Below are positions 58,301-64,000 of a stretch of 64,000 bases of DNA, piece by piece. The stretch is from Nematostella vectensis (Eukaryota; Cnidaria; Anthozoa; Actiniaria; Edwardsiidae), in NCBI RefSeq assembly GCF_932526225.1, contig NC_064036.1, positions 7,075,519 to 7,139,518 on the forward strand. Direction: 5' to 3'. The notes under the pieces were generated by a model. That model was not told the origin of the DNA, searched no databases, and saw only the letters and a list, made by a program, of their open reading frames with translations. Both the position numbers and the translations under genes were made by a program. How positions within the stretch are numbered: position 1 is the stretch's first letter; the number at the start of each line of letters is the position of its first letter.

Positions 58301-61300
58301 TTGTTACAGATATTGTTTATGTAGTGATCTCATGTGCATACCTGTCTCACATCTGCTTCCGGTGCGCCCTGCTGGGCAAATGCACTTCCCCGAAATAGGG
58401 CTACAAGGTACACCTCCCGCGCATTGACATTTTGCCTCGCAGTTAAATCCATACCAGCCTTCACCGCAATCTATAAGAGGTTATACAAAGTACTTCAAAT
58501 CATGAGTTGCCATGAGCATGCGAGCGTACAAATCTCAACATTGGTATAGAATTTAGTGCTCGTATAAGTAGTTTGTCGGAAAAGAGGTGTCATTCGTCTG
58601 GATAGCCTACAACAAATATACAAAGAAAGGGACTGGATTTCCATACTAGTTGTACGATTGAATTAAGTGTGATAATGGGACCGATAGTCTCACCTATGTC
58701 ACAGTTAGGGCCCATCTTTCCCGCCGGACAAATGCAAACCCCACTGGCGGGGTCACAGTTCACACCTGGCTCACATTTGCACTTCCTAGCGCACCGTGGT
58801 CCATAGTACGCCTGGGGACACACTTACAATAAGGAAGATATTTCAACAATGGCGAGTATTTAGCCAACACACTTACAACAAAATGAATATTTAGTATGCC
58901 TCCATTAAGGACACACTTGAATAATATGTAAGATATTTCAGAAATTTCTAATATTTTACTCCTATTTCAATATCTCTTATATACTACCCCTAAACAATTG
59001 CAGTAATAAAATCTACTCTTACGGAAACAGTTATAATAAAGCATTGGTTAACAATAATAAATGATATAAGAAAAAAACTTACAATAATTCGAAATTTGAT
59101 GCTACCCTTACTTGCACACAGTAATTTCAATAGTGTAAATATATCAAAATAAGATAAGGTATTTGCATTGTTACCTTTATCACATCCGGGACCTGTGAAA
59201 CCTACGGGGCATGCGTAGTCCTTGCATTCCCCTGTCACGTGATGGCACTCCTGTTCAGAAGGGCAGGGGCAGTGCGAGGCGCATCCCTTTCCATACCTTC
59301 CTTTAGGACATCCTGGAACATAGACAGCATTTTCTGAATTCCCATATTATAATAACAAATAATAAAGATTGATAATAAATATTAAACAATAAGTTAATAA
59401 AGATTACAGGCTGCCATGATCTAAGTAGTAAACTGTGTTCTTTCGTCGGTTCTAACATTTTCCGTTCCCGCCTGAAATCCAGTTCGCAACAGAGAGCTGT
59501 TATGTGCCACTACCAAATAGAAATACAATAAAACAATGAAAGTATGATTTGGCCGATTGTACGTTCACATATCGTATAGGCATAATCTTTGCTCCATCTT
59601 TTCGTATGTAAATGTTGACCTACTATCTGAACACGTATCACCATGGTAACCATCATTGCACACACAGGAGCCGTTAACATGGTGACAGCTTGCAGCATTA
59701 GTCACGTGACACAAGCACGTGTTTCTGCATCCGGGTCCGTAACTTCTTGGGGGACAGACTAAAACAGAAAGATTCAAACTTACACTTCATCAATTTTGAG
59801 ACATCTAAATATAGCGCCTAGGTAAATACTTACTTTTCTCGCATCGGTCTCCTTGGAAACCAGCTTTGCATAAACACGAGCCATCGACATGATCACAGCG
59901 ATCTGTGTTGGTCATGTGACAGGTGCAGTCGCTTTCGCAGGTGGATCCAAACTTTCCAGCATCACAGACTGCAAACATAAGACAAACCCTTTAGGAAAAT
60001 GCAATAAATGTATGTGTTATGTCATGTGTTATACGGGTTGAAGTTAGCCGGGTTTCACTGGTTTCAATCTTTATGTGTTATCCGAGTTCGAGTTAGTCGC
60101 GGGTTCTACTGTGCTGACTTTTTGATCATGCGATTTATCGAGTTATCACAGGTTTCTGTAGCTAACCTTTTTATTATGTGGTATCCGAGTTCAAGTATCC
60201 GGGTTTTTGCGCTAACTTTTTAATTATCGTGCGAATTTAGTTCGAGTCATCCGGGTTTTACTGTACTAACTTTTTGTTTATGTGTTATTCGAGTTCGAGT
60301 TATCGGGGTTCAACCGTTCTTACCCTTTGAGCACGTGTCTCCATGAAAACCATCCTTGCATAAACATGAACCATCTGTATGAACACAGCGAAGTGTGTTG
60401 TTCATGTGACAGAGGCACGTGCTTTTACAGTCTCGTCCGAACTTTCCAGGAGGACACTCTAAGTAGATGGACAGATAGTTTATCATCCATTGTTTTTTTA
60501 CTTTAAACTCCATACTAATCATGCACTAACGAGTGCTTAGTGACTCAACAATCGTTCAGTTCTAGCGCCTTTTTGAGTACACATACGTATACATGACGTC
60601 AACACTTTTGGTTGACATGAGAATTCGCAGTTTAATCATCGTGGGGGGTATGATATGTTGACACGGACAATGTGCATACCGATACTTAAGTTCTAAACAA
60701 TTGTCACCATAGTAACCAGGTCTGCACAAACACGAGCCGCTTGCATGGTGACAGCGGTCGGTGTTGAGCACGTGACACGAGCATTTTTGTAGACAGTCCT
60801 GTCCGTATTGTCCTGTCTGACACTCTACAATAGAGTAAGTGCAAATAGAGTGTATAACATATATCAGGTGTGAGGGTATATTAGAATTAGTATTAGGATA
60901 CAAGGATAAAATCAATATGAAATACAAAAAATATCGTGCTCTTTTAAAAAAAGTAAGACACATAATGCGACGTAAGCCTGCCGTTTATTACGCACAAAAT
61001 TGAATTTATGAAAAGCTCGACCCCATGTTTACTGTGGAGCTGCTCTATGGTCGAACCTCAAACGAAACAGAACGGGGCGACTCTAGCACGTCCTTCGGTA
61101 TAAGATACAAACATAAGATACAAGCTAAAGAATGGGTAATGAGTATGAAGGACCTCACCTTTCTCACATCGCTTTCCGATATATCCTGGAAGACACTGGC
61201 AGTTTCCGGTGACGTCACACTTCCCATTATTTTGACATTCACACTGGAACAGGCAATTCGGACCATATCTAGAGCTTGGGCATGCTGAAAGCGTTTATTT

Positions 61301-63792
61301 TGTCAATGACAAGATTTTTACTTTAAAAAAGGTTGAATATAAAAATCTGCCACTTACAATATGAGCACTGGTCACCGTAGTAACCGGCTTTACACGAGCA
61401 CGTTCCATTTGTGTGATGACAGTATTCAGAATTAGTCACGTGACATTTGCATGTTTGCGTGCACCCTTGACCATACTGTCCGACAGGGCAAACTAGATTC
61501 AAGACAGAATGCACTAAGATGGAGTTGTTTTAAAAGATAGTGACAAAAGCATAGGTTTAACTATTTCCTAATAAAAAAAAATGATTACGAAATTAAAAAC
61601 TTATAATAATTAAAATGGTCAGAGAAACAAAAGAGGTGAATGGCATACCGTTTTCACAATGTTTTCCTATGAATCCTGGAGGGCACAAGCATGACCCTGT
61701 GATGACGTCACATTTTCCATTGTTAACACATTTGCAGTCATTTTTACAGTTCGGACCAAATTTGTTGATTGGGCAGCCTGTGGTGGTAGAAATATATTTT
61801 CAACTGTTAAAATGAAATTGTGGTATTAACCCAAATGAGTAGTGGACTTGCCCTCTGTGCATCGTTCTCCGTGAAAACCGGCTTTGCATAAACAAGAGCC
61901 GTTTGTGTGGTGACAGTGGTCTGTGTTGATCAGATGGCATGTGCACATGCTTTGACAATCCTGTCCAAATTTTCCCGGTGAACACACTGAAAAATAAACA
62001 AAATCATGACATGGTTATTTTATCTGGTTTTACATAGTTTAGAGCATTTAAGGGATATCCAAAGCATAATGGATCGTAAGGATCGTTAAGTCCATGATTG
62101 TACCATTCCTACCTATCTCACAGTATTTGCCTTTATATCCGGGTGGACACCGGCACACTCCGGTTACAGGATCACAATTAGCCTTGTGGCGACATTTGCA
62201 GTCAAATTGACAGTTCGGGCCAAACTTTGAGTAAGGACATGCTGCAATTTCAAAATAAAACATAATAATTATTGATACCTCTAGGTGTCTATGGAGAATA
62301 AGACGAAATCAAACATAAAATTGATGTTAAATTTAGGAATTTAGGGTGGACATCATAAGGCCTTCCTTTTATAGATAATTCTCAATCTTTTCTTTTTTCC
62401 CTTTCTTTTATTCTTATTTTTCTATTTTTAGTTCCCATTTCTCCTTTTCTATTTTTTGTCATACTTTTTCAATACAACGATATTTTGCAAGCGGTACTTG
62501 AAACCAGGGATATCTGAATCCTCATATCTAAATAAAACAATATTTTTCTTGGCTGTGTTGTTATGACTAATGAAGCACGCGACCCAGGAATACCATGAGT
62601 AAACAGACGGTTGCCAGGGGATTCTAGATCAACCCAAAACCAATAATCTATGAAGCGAAACCAGCACCGATGCGATATAAATTGATAACTTATTCAGTTG
62701 CCAGTGCATTCCTCTCCACTTCCCTGTTGGAACTTACTTTCGTTACACACGGGCCCAGTCCATCCAGCCGTGCATAGACACTGACCAAAGCGTATGTCGC
62801 AGCGGGCTCCGTTTTGGCAGTCGTCACAAGTGAATCCACAATCTGGCCCAATGAAGCCAGGAGGGCAAGCTACAGGAGAATAAGCAGCAAGGTGCTGTGT
62901 TAGTTTGACTCAGAGGTGCTGTGTTAGTTTGACTCAGAGGTGCTGTGTTAGTTTGACTCATGAAGCAGTCGGCGATCGGCCATACTGATCAATGTTATCT
63001 AGTGATCATTTGAAATTATACAACGATACTTGTAAATCGCGCGCTTCGGTTTGTCAAGGGTCCAGGTGAAGACACACGCACGCCTGGCGTCAGCATGCGC
63101 GAGAGCTATTCAAAACTATATTGAAACGCTGTGGAAAACAAATAGATCTCAATTTTTGTGCGTTTGTCCTCTAATGGTTGCACAGATGACGACTGCGCCT
63201 CGTTGCGCACTTTTTTGTTCACTACACGATGTGACGTCATCTGTGCATCTATTAGGGGGCAGACGCGCGCAAAAGTGAGATCTATTTGTTAAACAGAAAA
63301 AAAAAAATAGAGTTGCGCGCAAAACGGACCGACAGTAACAAAAATAGACTATCGTGCCCGACGGGTTCAGGATTCCTGCGGCTGGCGTTAAGGCAAGAGG
63401 GGCTTGGGAGAGCAAACCCAGAAAACATAACATCATCAACCACAGGAAACCCAAAAAGAATGCTAGGACTGGGCTGAAAACAGGAAACCCAAAAAGAATG
63501 CTAGAACTAGGTTGAACACAGGAAACCCAAAAGGAATGCTAGGACTTGGCTTAACACAGGAAACCAAAAAAGAATGCAAGACTAGGCTGAACACAGAAAA
63601 CCCACAAGGAATGCTAGGACTAGGCTGAACACAGGAAACCCAAAAGGAATGCTATGACTAGACTGATAGAAAAAGCAATCTCAGGAAATAGCACGGCACC
63701 TTGTATAGCCTGAAGTTTTTCCCGCCATCTGTCCAATCGCTGGCTGACATCTTCTCCCCCTGGAGGACCAGCTGGCTTTGACGGCGGACGAG
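49307..63792 (-). CDS. Multi-EGF-module protein (MEGF/SREC-like), 5' end outside window
   Basis: Minus-strand exons, 5' to 3': 63700-63792, 62738-62869, 62113-62241, 61852-61986, 61649-61777, 61358-61492, 61159-61284, about 60690-60825, 60324-60458, 59834-59968, 59624-59758, 59175-59312, 58694-58822, 58342-58470, 57010-57138, 56573-56701, 56333-56461, 55784-55897, 54536-54631, 53915-54043, 53050-53178, 52348-52473, 51910-52038, 51419-51547, 50467-50595, 50258-50383, 49611-49739 and 49307-49359. Nearly all are phase 1-1, and each EGF exon encodes one module of about 42-46 residues, usually the 8-Cys laminin-type form (CPxGxxGxxC...CxCxxGxxGxxC). The last exon adds [17 protein letters not shown] and a stop, with no transmembrane helix seen, so the product may be secreted. 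The first listed exon ([20 protein letters not shown] and following) is a Pro/Gly-rich linker. Family members act in cell-surface recognition and matrix. Exact orthology is not resolved. Confidence 0.88.
50800..51440 (-). repeat. 67-bp minisatellite carrying an EGF exon end and its donor
   Basis: On the minus strand the exon end GGCGACAAGTGTCAATACA and donor GTGAGTAGACCG recur. On the + strand TATTGACACTTGTCG lies at about 51421 (real exon), 51354, 51287, 51220, 51152, 51079, 51005 and 50939, with a decayed copy near 50818. The intron part is G/A-rich. The same architecture occurs in the RhoGEF gene. Confidence 0.93.
52028..52112 (-). repeat. Two-copy repeat of an EGF exon start with its acceptor
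   Basis: GGGGCATTCTGCAAGGAAACGA occurs at 52031 and about 52081 (+ strand). On the minus strand this is the acceptor TTGCAG plus the first bases of the EGF exon 51910-52038. It is the only acceptor-side duplication found. Confidence 0.75.
52672..52743 (-). repeat. tRNA-derived fragment (SINE or pseudo-tRNA)
   Basis: On the minus strand a B-box GGTTCGATTCCCG follows an A-box-like GTTAGATCGTCGACGCATGG at about tRNA spacing. The anticodon arm is not convincing. Confidence 0.45.
55018..55577. mobile_element. PIF/Harbinger-like MITE, 560 bp
   Basis: Long terminal inverted repeats: TGCACTAGTCAATTG at the left matches the reverse complement of CAAATGACTAGTGCA at the right. The CATGGTCCCGGGGAAG core is also shared and the similarity extends about 55 bp. 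Both ends are flanked by TAA. The interior carries further CCCCCACCCCCTCGGGACA inverted motifs and no transposase. It lies in an intron of the multi-EGF gene. Confidence 0.85.
57242..57363. repeat. Fold-back element, about 122 bp
   Basis: ACTTATTAACCGAGCGCGAG through TTAGCC at the left is the imperfect inverse of GGCTGAGATTTCTACGTACA through TTAATAAG at the right. The loop holds an A-run. Confidence 0.75.
58085..58165 (-). repeat. tRNA-derived SINE-like head
   Basis: On the minus strand the A-box-like GGTGGCAGGGCGTCGCTCTG is followed by a B-box-like GGGTTCTGGGTTCGGATCA and then unrelated sequence, a typical SINE layout. The functional fold is not preserved. Confidence 0.5.
62883..62958. repeat. 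24-bp tandem repeat, three copies
   Basis: GGTGCTGTGTTAGTTTGACT plus CAGA repeated three times in the intron after the linker exon of the multi-EGF gene. Confidence 0.9.
63137..63290. mobile_element. Fold-back MITE, 154 bp
   Basis: Left arm AACAAATAGATCTCAATTTT through GCACAGATGACG pairs with the right arm ending AAAAGTGAGATCTATTTGTT over about 55 bp with mismatches. The two arms have diverged by several substitutions. Confidence 0.75.
63415..63665. repeat. Tandem repeat, unit about 38-40 bp, six to seven copies
   Basis: Units contain CACAGGAAACCCAAAAGGAA and TGCTAGGACTAGGCTGAA. They lie just before the linker exon's intron boundary in the multi-EGF gene. Confidence 0.9.
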
Positions 63793-64000
63793 CTGATACA
63801 GATGTCATCCCATAAGAAAATCTTGTGTGTACTAAGAGTAGGTTTTCTTAACCCGCAAAAACGGGTGATTGTCAACACGGGCTTATTAGGACAAAATTAA
63901 ATCTAAGGTTAGAATTGTGTAAAGGCGTAGATAAATTGGATCGGTTGTTGCAAAAGAACATAGAACGCGATATTAGAGACAAAAGAACTTCTTTGTACAA

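Overview
The window is animal nuclear DNA with intron-rich genes, GT-AG splicing, dense minisatellites and many small inverted-repeat transposons. The gene set (ARHGEF10-like RhoGEF, SKI/SnoN, CEP19, SLC17A9-like transporter, class A GPCR, a large multi-EGF protein) plus a hAT-like BED-finger repeat protein of a type common in cnidarians suggests a sea anemone, probably Nematostella or a close relative. The organism is inferred, not shown.

Layout: 182-12440 (+) is the 3' part of an ARHGEF10-type Rho GEF. Nineteen exons read with consistent phases across 3951 coding bases (DH, PH, beta-propeller, acidic tail, conserved C-terminus). 13.3-18.3 kb is gene-poor. 18.96-20.6 kb (-) is a frameshifted hAT-like transposase relic. 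21.1-23.4 kb holds a 200-bp direct repeat pair. 24162-26324 (-) is an intronless SKI/SnoN corepressor. 26.6-32.1 kb is intergenic with MITE-like elements. 32102-34396 (-) is a complete four-exon CEP19, head-to-head with 35232-41328 (+), a complete ten-exon SLC17A9-like transporter. 41.6-43.0 kb is a 23-bp minisatellite rich in a CRE-like motif. 44684-45628 (-) is an intronless class A GPCR. 49307-63792 (-) is a gene of at least 26 single-exon EGF modules, nearly all phase 1-1; its 5' end lies beyond the window.

The genes do not form one pathway; this is an ordinary animal gene neighbourhood. The unusual signal is in the introns. In seven introns of the RhoGEF gene and one of the multi-EGF gene, the repeat unit contains the last bases of the upstream exon plus its 5' splice site. 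An eighth RhoGEF intron repeats the splice site and intron sequence, and a further array begins at the RhoGEF stop codon. The result is arrays of decoy splice donors next to the real one. In the seven introns I translated through, an in-frame stop lies between the real donor and the first decoy. I know of no description of this arrangement as a recurrent feature and consider it the main discovery candidate.
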